This document shows positions 1-9,607 of a stretch of 64,000 bases of DNA, piece after piece (position 1 is the first letter of the stretch; the number at the start of each line of letters is the position of its first letter). The DNA comes from Holophagales bacterium. GTDB taxonomy: Bacteria; Acidobacteriota; Thermoanaerobaculia; Multivoradales; JAGPDF01. Both the position numbers and the translations under genes were made by a program. The DNA is taken from assembly GCA_016699405.1 (NCBI GenBank), contig CP064972.1, positions 1,240,001 to 1,304,000 on the forward strand. The letters run 5' to 3'. A model generated the notes under the pieces. The model saw only the letters and a program-made list of their open reading frames with translations, searched no databases and was not told where the DNA came from.

Positions 1-1073
1 CGATGCTCTCGCTCCTGGTGATCGCGGCGATGGCCCGACTCTCCCGGTTCGGCGAGGGACGGTCGCGGGGCCTGGACCTGGGGCTGATCTGCGGAGCGAT
101 CTTCCTGCTCAAGAGCTTCGCGGTCCTGCCGGTGCTCGGTGTGGCGGCCGTCTTTCTGGCTGTCCGGGGGGAGCGTCGAGCCTGGCGAGGGCTGGGCATC
201 TCCCTCTTGATTCTCGTTGCCGTCGTGGTGCTCTGGGCGGTGGCCCGCGTTCGCGCGGACGGGTCGGACTTCTTCCTGCGGCAGATGGTCAACGAAGACC
301 TGCTGGCCCGCTCGACCCACTCGATCGATCGCTCGCGGGGCCACAGCCTGACCTACCTCGACAAGCTGCTCGACCGCTTCGCTCCCTGGCCGATCCCACT
401 CGCCGCGGCGGGGATGCTCGCGTGGCGCGATCGCCGGGTCCGCCGCACGGGACGGCGCGCCGACAGGGCGCTGGCGCTGCTCGTGCTCTGGGCCGCGATC
501 CCGTTCCTGCTCTTCTCGATCGCTCGAACCCACCATCACTGGTATCTGTTGCCGATCTATCCGGCACTGGCGATGCTCACCGCCGTCTCCTTGCGCTCTC
601 TCGGCCGGCGAGCCGGGACGCGATGGGGACCACCCGCCTTCGTCGTCGCGATCGTCGTCGCGTTGGCGTTCTGCGAGACGCGCGTGCTGCTGCAGTCGCT
701 CGGGCGCGATCGTGCCCCCGAGAGCCAGCGGTTCCTCGCCTCGCTCGGCAGGCTGAAGCAGGAAGAGAGGCAGCCACTCGCGGCGGCCTTCCCGCTCTCG
801 CACTCCGAGCGCTTCCTGCTCGAGGGCGTGGCCGGGTTCCGCGTCCGGGAGATGGGCGACGGCGCCTCGGGAAACGAGCCGCCGGCGGCGACCGCCGAAT
901 GGTCGTTGCGATCCCTCTCCTCGCGCGGCGGCGACACCGTCGACTTCTGCAGTGAGGGCTCGACGCTCGCCGCAGGAGAGGGATACCTGCTCTGCTCCGG
1001 CTCCGCGGCAGGCGAGCGCGTCTCGCGCCGGGAAATTGCGCCCGCGACCGTTCCAGCCGCCCGAACCAAGTGA
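1..1073 (+). CDS. membrane glycosyltransferase, ArnT/PMT-like (C-terminal part)
   Basis: Frame is open from the left edge, so the N-terminus lies outside the window; the first visible Met is probably internal. About 356 residues are seen. Four or more hydrophobic helices fall in the first 230 residues (around 1-15, 25-50, 60-82, 155-200), followed by a soluble tail of about 130 residues. The HHHWYLLPIYPAL stretch resembles the HxxYxLPxxPA motif of GT39/ArnT-type lipid-linked sugar transferases, which act on the periplasmic side of the inner membrane. The catalytic N-terminal loop is missing here, so the substrate cannot be judged. Family assignment is fairly sure, specific role unknown. Confidence 0.7.
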   Translation, partial: MLSLLVIAAMARLSRFGEGRSRGLDLGLICGAIFLLKSFAVLPVLGVAAVFLAVRGERRAWRGLGISLLILVAVVVLWAVARVRADGSDFFLRQMVNEDLLARSTHSIDRSRGHSLTYLDKLLDRFAPWPIPLAAAGMLAWRDRRVRRTGRRADRALALLVLWAAIPFLLFSIARTHHHWYLLPIYPALAMLTAVSLRSLGRRAGTRWGPPAFVVAIVVALAFCETRVLLQSLGRDRAPESQRFLASLGRLKQEERQPLAAAFPLSHSERFLLEGVAGFRVREMGDGASGNEPPAATAEWSLRSLSSRGGDTVDFCSEGSTLAAGEGYLLCSGSAAGERVSRREIAPATVPAARTK

Positions 1074-1268
1074 CCGGTTTCGGCGCGAAGCCGCGAAGCG
1101 CGGCTCGGTCTTCAGTGGATCCCCAACCGTTGCGTGGGCCTCGCCGTCTTCCGCGTCGCGCTCGCCGCCCTTCTCTTTGCCGAACGCTGGTCCCGCGCCG
1201 AGACCGCCGACCTGGCGCGCTGTCTCGCCGGGGAGTCCGATTGCTGAACTGTGGGGTAGGGCGTAGCG

Positions 1269-1775
1269 GTGGAGAGGATCCTGGATGTGCGGTGGCGGCG
1301 CAGGCTGAGTCCGCTGGTGGTGCTCGCTGTCGGCACCCTTCTTTCCGGCTGCGGACGACTCCCCGGCGAATTCGATTCGCTAGCGCTCGAAGCGCAAGTG
1401 GTGGCTTACGAACGCCACTTCGAAGGCGCGCTGATTCCTGGCCCGGTGAGCCGTGCGCGCTCCCGGATTTCCTCCCATGGCTGGCCCGCCGCTGATCTCA
1501 TGGCGAAGTACATTCGCGGCGAGAGACACGGACTGCCCCTCGAGGAGGCGATCGTGATCGCCAGCTTCGTCCAGTGGCGCGGGTGCTCGCTCAGGGGCTC
1601 GGCTGCCCATCTCGCTCTTCTGGACTTGATCGCCAAGGACTCTCTTTCCGCCTCTGAGGAGACCGCCGCAAGAGTCGCGCTGGCGGCTATCGAAGAGAGC
1701 CTCAAGGCGAAAGACGGGCTTGACGATCTGGGAAGCGGAGCCTGTGAGACCTCGACTCGAGTGCCCCCACTCTAG
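1269..1775 (+). CDS. hypothetical lipoprotein
   Basis: 168 residues from a GTG start. A positively charged N-terminus and hydrophobic helix end in LLSGCG (about residues 23-28), a lipobox, so the protein is probably lipid-anchored after SPaseII cleavage. The mature part is helical and charged, with one internal pair of Cys residues (SFVQWRGCS and SGACE). No domain is recognised. The stop lies inside the 5' edge of the RHS remnant that follows in another frame, so the gene end may be an old rearrangement junction. Confidence 0.6.
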   Translation: MERILDVRWRRRLSPLVVLAVGTLLSGCGRLPGEFDSLALEAQVVAYERHFEGALIPGPVSRARSRISSHGWPAADLMAKYIRGERHGLPLEEAIVIASFVQWRGCSLRGSAAHLALLDLIAKDSLSASEETAARVALAAIEESLKAKDGLDDLGSGACETSTRVPPL

Positions 1776-2074
1776 TTGACGGCTTCGAGACCGGCGACAC
1801 GAGCCGATGGCCGGGCCCGAACCAGCCGCTCACGATGAGTGTGCCGGCGACGGAGGAGGCGCGGTTCGACCCGTTCGGGAATCTCACGCGGCTGCGTCAC
1901 GTGGTCAACAACGGGGTGCCGGAGATCCGCACGCTGACGACGGACCCGCTGAGCAACCGGTTGACCGGCTCGACGGTGGAGTACGACTCCTCAGGCAATC
2001 TGACCCGCCAAGAGACGCACCTCTACCGCTACGACGTGTTCGTTCAGGTTGGTCCGTTGGACTTCCCGAGCTGA
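1748..2074 (+). pseudogene. RHS/YD-repeat protein remnant
   Basis: An open frame starting right after a stop (1745-1747) encodes DGFETGDTSRW followed by RHS-type YD repeats: FDPFGNLTRL, DPLSNRLTG and VEYDSSGNLTR, then YRYD, ending at 2074. True RHS proteins have more than 1000 residues and many such repeats; only about 100 residues are left, with no signal peptide, start codon or toxin tail. I read it as a leftover internal piece of a large secreted RHS protein. An ATG at 1835 could start a 79-residue product but nothing suggests it is made. Confidence 0.65.
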
Positions 2075-2337
2075 CCCGAGATCTGCACGTCGGTCGGCAG
2101 ATGGACGTCGGGTGAGTCGCGTCCGCAGCGGCTGAGCCGACGTGCCGTTGTGAACGGGCGACGCCCCCGCATGGCCCCTTCCGGGGCGGCTTGCCGCACC
2201 TTGGACCGATAGCAGGTGAATGCTCTGGCGGCCGGGGTCTCCCGGACGAGCGCTCGACCGGGGTTCGGCGGGCGGTCGGGAGAGGGCTGGCCAGCCGGAC
2301 GCGACCCTGCGAGATGCCCGACGCCAGGAGCCCGTCC

Positions 2338-5300
2338 ATGACCTCTCCGCTTTGCCTCGAACGCTTGACGACTCGAGCGCTGGCCGCTCTTCTCCTCGCC
2401 GGCGTGCTCGCCGCTCCGGCGCGCGCGGTGACCTTCTCGGTCTCGAAGACCGCCGACACCAACGACGGCACCTGCAACGCCGACTGCTCGCTGCGGGAGG
2501 CGATCGTCGCCGCCAACACGGCGGCAGGCAGCGACACGATCACCTTTGCAGTGGCCGGGACCTTCTCGATCACCGGCACCGCGCTGCCTTCGATCACCAG
2601 CCCGCTGGTGATCAACGGCACCTCGGCCCCCGGCTGGACGAGCACGCCGGTCGTACGGATCGACGGCGTGGGGCTCGCCTCCGGCAACGGGCTGACCTTC
2701 GCCGCCGGAGCCTCGGCCTCCAGCGTCTACGGCGTGGCGATCACCCGCTTTCCGGGCAACGGCATCCTGATCCAGACCTCCAGCACGGCGGTGACGCGCT
2801 CCTATCTCGGGGTGGCGCTCGACGGCACCACCGACGCCGGCAACGGCCTCGCGGGGGTGGTCGTCTCGGCGCTCAACTGCGTGGTCGGCAACACCTCGAT
2901 CGGCAACGTCATCTCCGGCAACGGCGGCCATGGCATCCAGGTGCTGAGCGGGTCAGACAGCCTGCAGATCCGGGACAATCGCATCGGCACGAACGCGGCT
3001 GGCACCGCGGCGCTCCCGAACGACCTCGGCGGGATCCTGGGGTCCGGCAGTGCCGGCGTCGGGGTCGGCGGGACGCTCGCCGGCCAGGGCAATCTCATCT
3101 CCGGCAACGGTGGTCTCGGGATCGAGCTCGCCGGCAGCTCCAACCACTGGACGATCGCCGGCAACTCTGTCGGGGTCAACGCCGCCGGGACCTCGGCGTT
3201 GGGCAACGCCGGTGGCGGCATCTACCTCGGCACCAGCAGCCACACCGTCGGCGGGGTCTCCGCCGTGGCGAAGAACGTCGTCTCGGCGAACCTCAACTAC
3301 GGGATCCTCGTCGGCAGCGCCGCCGACGCCGTGTTGATCCTCGGCAACACCCTTGGCACCAACGCTGCCGGAACTGCGGCCATTTCCGGTCAGCCGATCG
3401 GCATCCGGGTCCAGGGCACGAATTGCACGATCGGCAGCGTCACCGGCACCGGGCGCAACCTCATCTCGGGCCATACCTGGGACGCGATCTCGCTCGAGGG
3501 CACGGCAACGGGATGCGTGGTGATCGCCAACTACGTCGGCCTCGACGCTGCGGGCTCCGCCCCGCTCCCGAACGGCAGCGGGGTGAGTGTCAACGGCAGC
3601 GCCAACACCGTGGGTGGCGACACGGCGGGCGAACGCAACGTCATCTCGGGCAACTCCGCCGATGGCGTCGTGTTGCGCGGCACGAACAACAAGGTGATCG
3701 GCAACTACATCGGCACCAACCCCGCCGGGACGGCGGCGCTCCCCAACGGCGGCAACGGGATCCGGGTCCTCACCGCGACCAGCGGAGCGATCGGCGGCCT
3801 CAACCCCGGCGAAGGCAACGTCCTCTCCGGGAACGTCGCCAACGGCATCTCCTTCGACAGCGACACCAGCGGTCTGACCGTGCAGGGCAACCTGATCGGT
3901 GTCGACGCGACCGGACTCCTGGCGCTCGGCAACGCCGGCGGCGTGAAGCTCGATGGCAGCGGTCACACCCTGGGCGGCGCCGTCGCCGCGGCGCGCAACG
4001 TCATCTCGGGAAACCCCCAGGGCGGCGTCGCGGTCAGCGGCACGGGGCACGTCATCCGCGGCAACTACATCGGCACCAACGTCACCGGCTCGGCGGCGAT
4101 CACGGGCAGTACTGCCCACGGCATCCGTGTGCTGGTGGCGAGCGGCATCACCATCGGTGGCAGCGCGGCGGGCGAGGGCAATCTGATCTCCGGCAACGGC
4201 TCGGCCGGCATCGCCACCGAGGGAACGAGCTCCACGGTCACCATCAAGGGCAACAAGATCGGCACCAACGCCGCCGGCTCTGCGGCGGTCGCCAACGGCG
4301 GCGGCGTTTCGCTCGGCGGCTCCGGGCACCTGCTCGGCGGCGGCTCGGCGGGGGCGCGCAATCTCATCTCGGGCAACGCGGGCGACGGCGTGGACCTGTC
4401 CGGTGTCCAGGAGGTCGTGCGCGGCAACTACATCGGGGTGAACGGGGCCGGCACGGCGGCACTCGGCAACGGCGGCTTCGGGATCCGCGGCTACGGCCAG
4501 GTCGACGGCGAGATCGGCGGCCCGGCGGCGGCGGACGGCAACGTCATCTCCGGCAACGGGCGGAGCGTGTCGTTCGAGCTCGGGGCCACCGGCAACCGGA
4601 TGCGCAACAACATCGTCGGCCTCGACGCCACCGGCACCGTCGATCTCGCCGACAGCGGTACCGGCATCGAGCTCGGTTCGCCCGGCAACACGATCGGCGC
4701 GCCGGGAGCCGGCAACGTCATCGCCGGCTTCCCCTACAACGGCATCGCCATCACCGGCGCGGTGGCGACCGGCAACGTGATCCAGGGCAACTGGATCGGC
4801 ACGAATGCGGCGCTGGCCGGAGGTCTCGGCAACTACCAGATCGGGATCTATGTGGACACGGCGAGCGGCAACACGATCGGCGGCCTCGGTGCGGGAGAGG
4901 GCAACGTCGTCGCCAACAGTGGCTTCCTCGGCATCTGGGTCGAGCACGGCGAACGCAACGAGATCTCCGGCAACTCGATCTTCGGGAGCGCTCTCCTGGG
5001 GATCGACGTCGGCGAGCAGGGCGTGGCGCCGAACGACAGCGGCGACGCCGACGTCGGCGGCAACCGGAGCCAGAACTACCCGCTGATCGCCGCGGCGATG
5101 GTGAGTGGCGCGACGACCAGCGTCCAGGGGCGACTGAACAACGAGCCGAACACGCAGTATCGCGTCGAGCTCTTCTCGAGCCCGACCTGCGGCGCGACCG
5201 GATTCGGCGAGGGCCGAACCTATCGCGGCGCGACGCTCGTCACCACCGACGCCGTCGGCCTGGGGACGCTCTCGACGATCCTGCCCCTGGCGGTCCCCGA

Positions 5301-6159
5301 CCCGTTCCTGACGGCGACCGTCACCGACCCGCTCGGCAACACCTCGGAGCTCTCGCCCTGCGTCGCGATCGGTGGCGCCAACCCCGGCAAGCTCCAGTTC
5401 TACCGCAACGCGGTGCTCTCCTACGAAGGCAATCTGCCGACCGGCGACGCGGTGGTGACCCGCAGCCACGGTCTCTCGGGGACCGTCTCGGTGACCTTCA
5501 CCAGCAGCGACAACACCGCCGTCGCGGGGCAGGACTACACCGACTCCGACCAGACGCTCACCTTCGCGCCCTGGGAGGTCGTCAAGGTGGTCAAGATCCC
5601 GATCCTCTTCGACCCGGCGCCGGAGCCCAGCCCGGAGTTCGCCAACCTGGCGCTCAGCGCGCCGTCCGGTGGCGCCACCCTGGGCGTCGCCTCGTCGTTG
5701 CTCTACATCTTCGACAACGACCCGGCCTACCCCGGCATCACGATCGACGACGCCGCCGTCGTCGAAGGCGACAGCGGCCAGACGCTGATGACCTTCAACG
5801 TCCACCTCTCGCCGAGCAACCATGCGGTGACCGTCACCTACTTCACCGGACAGGGCACGGCAACGCCTGGCCAGGACTTCCAGTCGAGCGACGGCACGCT
5901 GTCGTTCGGCGCCAGCGGTTCGGTGCAGACCCTGCCGGTGCAGGTGGCGGTCTGGGGCGACACCGACGTCGAGGCCGACGAGGTCCTGTGGCTGACGATC
6001 ACGACAGCGCCCGGAGGTGGCAACTGGGTCGCGTACGACACCGTCGCGGCCGGCAAGATCCTCAACGACGACTCGGGGACCCCGCCGCCGCCGGGTGCGA
6101 TCTTCGCCGACACCTTCGAGGTCGGCTCGACCGGGCGTTGGTCGGACGCGACGCCCTGA
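2338..6159 (+). CDS. secreted CSLREAI / parallel beta-helix / Calx-beta protein
   Basis: 1273 residues. Start chosen at 2338 because CAGGAG sits 7 bases upstream and a signal peptide (LAALLLAGVLAAPARA) follows directly. Residues about 38-70 carry the CSLREAI signature (CNADCSLREAIVAAN) seen at the head of secreted beta-helix proteins. Residues about 90-890 are some ten imperfect turns of roughly 70 residues built on GNxISGNxxxGI and IGTNAAGTAAL. Two Calx-beta domains follow (SSDNTAVAGQDYT and TGQGTATPGQDF). The extreme C-terminus, IFADTFEVGSTGRWSD, is a short DxFE..GxxxRW tail whose core recurs in the RHS remnant upstream, so it may be a surface-sorting or capping motif. Likely an exported adhesin or carbohydrate-binding protein; no enzyme motif seen. 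Confidence 0.85.
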   Translation: MTSPLCLERLTTRALAALLLAGVLAAPARAVTFSVSKTADTNDGTCNADCSLREAIVAANTAAGSDTITFAVAGTFSITGTALPSITSPLVINGTSAPGWTSTPVVRIDGVGLASGNGLTFAAGASASSVYGVAITRFPGNGILIQTSSTAVTRSYLGVALDGTTDAGNGLAGVVVSALNCVVGNTSIGNVISGNGGHGIQVLSGSDSLQIRDNRIGTNAAGTAALPNDLGGILGSGSAGVGVGGTLAGQGNLISGNGGLGIELAGSSNHWTIAGNSVGVNAAGTSALGNAGGGIYLGTSSHTVGGVSAVAKNVVSANLNYGILVGSAADAVLILGNTLGTNAAGTAAISGQPIGIRVQGTNCTIGSVTGTGRNLISGHTWDAISLEGTATGCVVIANYVGLDAAGSAPLPNGSGVSVNGSANTVGGDTAGERNVISGNSADGVVLRGTNNKVIGNYIGTNPAGTAALPNGGNGIRVLTATSGAIGGLNPGEGNVLSGNVANGISFDSDTSGLTVQGNLIGVDATGLLALGNAGGVKLDGSGHTLGGAVAAARNVISGNPQGGVAVSGTGHVIRGNYIGTNVTGSAAITGSTAHGIRVLVASGITIGGSAAGEGNLISGNGSAGIATEGTSSTVTIKGNKIGTNAAGSAAVANGGGVSLGGSGHLLGGGSAGARNLISGNAGDGVDLSGVQEVVRGNYIGVNGAGTAALGNGGFGIRGYGQVDGEIGGPAAADGNVISGNGRSVSFELGATGNRMRNNIVGLDATGTVDLADSGTGIELGSPGNTIGAPGAGNVIAGFPYNGIAITGAVATGNVIQGNWIGTNAALAGGLGNYQIGIYVDTASGNTIGGLGAGEGNVVANSGFLGIWVEHGERNEISGNSIFGSALLGIDVGEQGVAPNDSGDADVGGNRSQNYPLIAAAMVSGATTSVQGRLNNEPNTQYRVELFSSPTCGATGFGEGRTYRGATLVTTDAVGLGTLSTILPLAVPDPFLTATVTDPLGNTSELSPCVAIGGANPGKLQFYRNAVLSYEGNLPTGDAVVTRSHGLSGTVSVTFTSSDNTAVAGQDYTDSDQTLTFAPWEVVKVVKIPILFDPAPEPSPEFANLALSAPSGGATLGVASSLLYIFDNDPAYPGITIDDAAVVEGDSGQTLMTFNVHLSPSNHAVTVTYFTGQGTATPGQDFQSSDGTLSFGASGSVQTLPVQVAVWGDTDVEADEVLWLTITTAPGGGNWVAYDTVAAGKILNDDSGTPPPPGAIFADTFEVGSTGRWSDATP
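2870..4960 (+). repeat. tandem degenerate ~200-bp repeats within the beta-helix gene
   Basis: About ten in-frame copies of a roughly 200-bp unit are recognisable by the recurring GGCAACxTCATCTCSGGCAAC core and by GGCACCAACGCC. Each encodes a beta-helix turn pair. The copies are diverged at third positions, so this is old protein-level repetition rather than a recent DNA expansion, although the shared core could still mediate copy-number change. Confidence 0.7.
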
Positions 6160-6356
6160 GCTCTCCGGGCCGGCGTGGGGTGCGCGACGGACACGGCGCC
6201 GCACTACCCCTGGGGGTGGCGAGCGAGGCACCGCCCGTTCGGGGGATGCCGCAGTGCGGCGAAGGTTGCTAAGCTGAGGTCGCCACGGAATCGCCGACAG
6301 GCGTTCTGGGCTGCGCCGGTGACTCGTCGGCGCCCTGCTGTTCGAAGGAGATCGCG

Positions 6357-6752
6357 ATGCGCACCCGCTCCCTGCTCGTTCCGCTCACGCTCGCGCTGGC
6401 CGTGACGATGCTCTTCCCCGGGCTCGCCGCGGCGGCCTGGAAGAACCTCGGCTCGACCACCGTCGACTTCGCCGTCAAGCAACAGGAGATCGCCGTCGCC
6501 GACACGGTCGGCGTGCGCAACCTGGTCTTCGAGGTGCGCAAAGCCGGGGTGATCTTCGAGGGCGCCTGGCTGCAGTTCGAGGGCGGCGCACGGCTCGACG
6601 CGAAGGTGCGCGGCTTCGTCAACCTCGGCGAGCGCTCGGTCGCCTTCACGCTGCCCGAAGGTCAGGGCAAGCTCGAGAAGATCGTCTTCCGCTGCAGCGC
6701 GCGCGACGGCTCGGGCCGGCCGGCGGAAGTGACGCTGCTCGGCGCGAAGTAG
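6357..6752 (+). CDS. hypothetical exported protein
   Basis: 131 residues; AAGGAG 8 bases before the ATG supports the start. A signal peptide ends at about AAAAW (residues 24-28). The mature 100 residues look like a small beta-sandwich: LGSTTVDFAVKQQEIAV, then VRNLVFEVRKAGVIFEG and a final LEKIVFRCSARDGSGRPAEVTLLG. The pattern (start of mature W..LG, paired strands ending in I.KI.F) recalls the small DUF2541-like secreted family, but that is a weak guess. Stand-alone, with the convergent lipoprotein gene 12 bases downstream. Confidence 0.65.
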   Translation: MRTRSLLVPLTLALAVTMLFPGLAAAAWKNLGSTTVDFAVKQQEIAVADTVGVRNLVFEVRKAGVIFEGAWLQFEGGARLDAKVRGFVNLGERSVAFTLPEGQGKLEKIVFRCSARDGSGRPAEVTLLGAK

Positions 6753-6763
6753 GCCTCGGCGGC

Positions 6764-7213
6764 TCAGTTGCAGCTCGCGCGGACGAGCGATCCGCGCACC
6801 CGGTCGCCGCTCGGCGCCCGGCAGTCGAGCGTCAGGCGAAGGCTCACCTCGTTGACGCCGTTGGTCCACGAGCCGGTGCGCTCGACCTCGGCGACGAAGG
6901 TCTTGCAGCGCGCCGGCCGCAGGACGAGCGAACGGCGCTCGTCGGCCGTCGCCAGGAGCCGCACCACCGGTCCGTCGATCGGGTCGATCACCACGCGCGC
7001 CTCGAGGCCGCTCGCGGGATCGACGACTCCCGCTCCGTAGAAGATCCGGTTCTCTCCCGAGTAGCAGGAGCCGGCGCGCAGGGTGCGGGTGCCGAAGGTC
7101 GACCCGGTGAGGAGCAGGGCATCTTCGGGGCTCCCGGGTGGGGCGCTGGCACAGCCGGCGAGCGATCCGAGAACGACGGCAAGGGCAAGATCGAGCGCGC
7201 GCGTGCAGGTCAT
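6764..7213 (-). CDS. hypothetical lipoprotein
   Basis: 149 residues with a short signal peptide and lipobox LAGC (Cys about residue 21). The mature part has four Cys (GSCYSG, ARCKT, LDCRA, ASCN), which could form two disulfides in the periplasm or at the outer membrane. A beta-rich pattern is visible (GARVVIDPIDGPVVRLLA, RRSLVLRP, NEVSLRLTLDC). No family recognised. It lies convergent to the exported protein gene and divergent from the Calx-beta gene at 7377, leaving about 160 bases for promoters. Confidence 0.6.
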   Translation of the reverse strand: MTCTRALDLALAVVLGSLAGCASAPPGSPEDALLLTGSTFGTRTLRAGSCYSGENRIFYGAGVVDPASGLEARVVIDPIDGPVVRLLATADERRSLVLRPARCKTFVAEVERTGSWTNGVNEVSLRLTLDCRAPSGDRVRGSLVRASCN

Positions 7214-7376
7214 TCGAGTCCTCCGGTTGCTTCGCTGCGAGCCACCATCAAATCAAACGACGGGATTCAGGCAAAACGAACGGCGTCGAGCGATGTTCGC
7301 TTGTCGGGGCCGGCGGCGTTTCCTCCTTCAGACCAGGACCGCCAACTCTTGCGGGCACTCAGAAGGAGACAACCGT

Positions 7377-9230
7377 ATGTCACGAGCTCGGGGGACAAGC
7401 CCCTTCGACCCATGCCGGCGTTCGCTGGCGTCGACGGTCATCGCGATCTCGATTCTCGCCGGCGCCGCGGCGGCGCGAGCCTGGGACCACGTCCCGTTCC
7501 ACGCCGCCACCGCGTCGGTGCAGCAGGGGGTGCTCGATCGCGGCACCTCTCGCGCCTGTTCGCTCGACACCAACGCCGAGTCCGTCTCGCCGGCGCCGTT
7601 CGTCTTCAAGGACAACGACCCCGGGCAGGACCACCTCTACCAGGCGTACGACTACTACAACAACGGCCCGCAGCGCTGCGTGCGCGTGAATCTGCGCTGG
7701 ACTCACCAGGATTGTGGCGACGCCGAGATCGGCATCGGGCTCTACCTGGGCAGCTTCAATCCGGCCGATCCGCGCCAGAACCTGCTCACTCACTCCTACA
7801 AGAACTACTTCGACGTCTCCGGCATCGACTTCAACGACTATCGGCAGAGCCCGGGCTACTACCGCGACGCCTGGGCCGCCTATCACCTCGACGACTCGAT
7901 GTGGGTCGCCGCGGTGGTGCCGGCGCTGGCGCACGTGGTCGTCGTCCTCGACTCGACGCTCACCCCGGGCTCGAACCTCGACTGCCCGGTCGATCCCGCC
8001 ACCTCGTCGCTGGTGCTCGAGCCGATCCGCCTGGACACTAACCCCCTGTCGGTGTCCGTCAACGACGTCAGCAACTACGAGTACAACCCTCCGTCGACGC
8101 CGACGCTCAAGTTCGGCGTCTCGCTCTCGCGGCAGTTCGATGCTCCGTTCACCGTCCACTTCGCGACCAGCAACGGCACGGCGGTGGCCGGCGTCGACTA
8201 CACCCCGAACGCGGGCGATCTCACCTTCGCGCCGGGCGAGACGTTCCACTACATCACCGTCAACACGCTGCCGAACGTGATCGACGAGACGCCGCCGGGC
8301 GAGAAGACGGTCCATCTCACGCTCTCGGCGCCCAGCTCCCCGTACGTGCAGCTCGCCGACGCGACGGCCGTGGGGAAGATCGTCGACGACGACGACACCG
8401 CGGGGCTCTGCGCCATCACCAACGTCGTCGGCGACGGCGACCTGCCGCTCGGCCACGTCGGCCAGCCGTACGGACCGGTCGACCTGCGCGGCTACTCGGC
8501 GACCTTCGACCCGACGATGAACTACGGCTGGGCGCAGAACGGCGGGGTGTTACCGCCGGGAGTCGTCCTCGGCACGACGACGGTCGAGGATCCGCCGGGC
8601 TCCGGCAACCAGGAGGTGCACGGCCAGCTCTCCGGCACGCCGACGGCGCCGGGCGTCTACTTCTTCAACGTGCTGCTCACGTGTCCGGTCGACGACCCCG
8701 ATCCGGGCACGCCACCGCCGCAGACCTACGAGCGGCAGTTCCGCATCGAGGTGCTCGACAACGCGCCGCAGGCGATCTTCACCATGCCGGACGTCGCGCA
8801 CGTCGAGGGCAACGCCGGCACCACGCCGGTCAACATCACGATGAACCTGTCGCAGCCGCTCGACGAGACGCTGCCGCTCGAGGTCCTCCTCTTCGACGGC
8901 TCGGCCTCGACGGCGGACAACGACTACGTGCCGCTGCTCCAGGTTCCCCAGCCGACCGAGATCGCCGCGGGCGTGACGCAGGAGTTCTTCAGCCTCGACA
9001 TCGTCGGCGACACGACGGTGGAGAACGACGAGACCTTCCTCGTCCAGGTGCGCACCGCCGTGAGCCACACGGTGCTCGGCACCGCGACGGTAACGATCCT
9101 CAACGACGACGCGCCGCTCTTCGACGTTCCCACCCTCGGCGACTTCGGGCTCGGCGCGCTCGCTCTCGGTCTCGCCGGAGCGGGGCTCCGCACCCTGCGG
9201 CGGCGACGCGAGCGGGAACGGCGCGTCTAG
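7377..9230 (+). CDS. Calx-beta repeat protein with IPTL-CTERM-like tail
   Basis: 617 residues. The ATG at 7377 is preceded by AGAAGGAG at good spacing and begins a signal peptide (VIAISILAGAAAARA). The N-terminal 230 residues are a Cys-containing beta domain. At least two Calx-beta domains follow (TSNGTAVAGVDYTPNAGDLTF and a later one ending VENDETFLVQVRTAV), around a putative Ig-like segment with GTPTAPGVYFFNV. The C-terminus is VPTLGDFGLGALALGLAGAG plus an RRRR cluster: the VPTL motif, one hydrophobic helix and basic end of IPTL-CTERM proteins. In known genomes those are processed by an exosortase (XrtH); no exosortase is in this window. Confidence 0.8.
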   Translation: MSRARGTSPFDPCRRSLASTVIAISILAGAAAARAWDHVPFHAATASVQQGVLDRGTSRACSLDTNAESVSPAPFVFKDNDPGQDHLYQAYDYYNNGPQRCVRVNLRWTHQDCGDAEIGIGLYLGSFNPADPRQNLLTHSYKNYFDVSGIDFNDYRQSPGYYRDAWAAYHLDDSMWVAAVVPALAHVVVVLDSTLTPGSNLDCPVDPATSSLVLEPIRLDTNPLSVSVNDVSNYEYNPPSTPTLKFGVSLSRQFDAPFTVHFATSNGTAVAGVDYTPNAGDLTFAPGETFHYITVNTLPNVIDETPPGEKTVHLTLSAPSSPYVQLADATAVGKIVDDDDTAGLCAITNVVGDGDLPLGHVGQPYGPVDLRGYSATFDPTMNYGWAQNGGVLPPGVVLGTTTVEDPPGSGNQEVHGQLSGTPTAPGVYFFNVLLTCPVDDPDPGTPPPQTYERQFRIEVLDNAPQAIFTMPDVAHVEGNAGTTPVNITMNLSQPLDETLPLEVLLFDGSASTADNDYVPLLQVPQPTEIAAGVTQEFFSLDIVGDTTVENDETFLVQVRTAVSHTVLGTATVTILNDDAPLFDVPTLGDFGLGALALGLAGAGLRTLRRRRERERRV

Positions 9231-9280
9231 GCTGGGGCGAGGGGAGGGCCGGCGAGGGATCCTCCGGAGCGGGTGGCGCT

Positions 9281-9413
9281 CCCCGCCGCGGGTCCTGTCC
9301 GGCCGGCTTCCCATCTCCGTGCTCGCCCGGAATCACCGGCACGGAGTCGGCCGCGATTCTCGATCCGTGCTGCGCGCGGGGACGGGAGCCCTCCGTCCGG
9401 CCACCCGCGGCCC
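9281..9413 (+). repeat. 133-bp direct repeat, copy 1
   Basis: Matches 9608-9740 at 131 of 133 positions by eye; the two differences are near the 5' end (CGGCTTCCCAT versus CGGCGTCCCGT). Such identity in non-coding DNA suggests a recent duplication or a mobile or structured element. Confidence 0.8.
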
Positions 9414-9607
9414 ACCGCCCGGGAACGACCTGTCGTCCGAACGGGCGGCGGCAGGTCCGGCGAGGGATCCTCCGGAGCGGGTGGCGCGGCTCCGGAGGGG
9501 CCCATCGACAACCGGGGGTTGGGCGGGGAGCCTGTCGATGGGACGGCCGGAAAAGCGACGGGCCCGCGGAGGAGGAGCCCTCGACGGACCGGGCGGCGGC
9601 GACTCGC

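Noticed and set aside
1074..1253. Short open stretch after the first gene encoding a hydrophobic segment (VALAALLFAERWSRAET)
   Set aside because: In frame with the preceding stop and without any start codon; too short to claim as a gene, though it could be the tail of a lost one.
2870..4960. Regular ~200-bp repeats considered as a CRISPR or satellite array
   Set aside because: Repeat and spacer lengths do not fit CRISPR, the frame is open throughout, and the repeats encode beta-helix turns.
2220..6272. A second, 1350-residue open frame on the plus strand and a 1092-residue one on the minus strand over the beta-helix gene
   Set aside because: They lack signal peptides or domains and consist of Arg/His/Gln-rich shadow sequence produced by the GC-rich repeats; the frame at 2338 explains the DNA.
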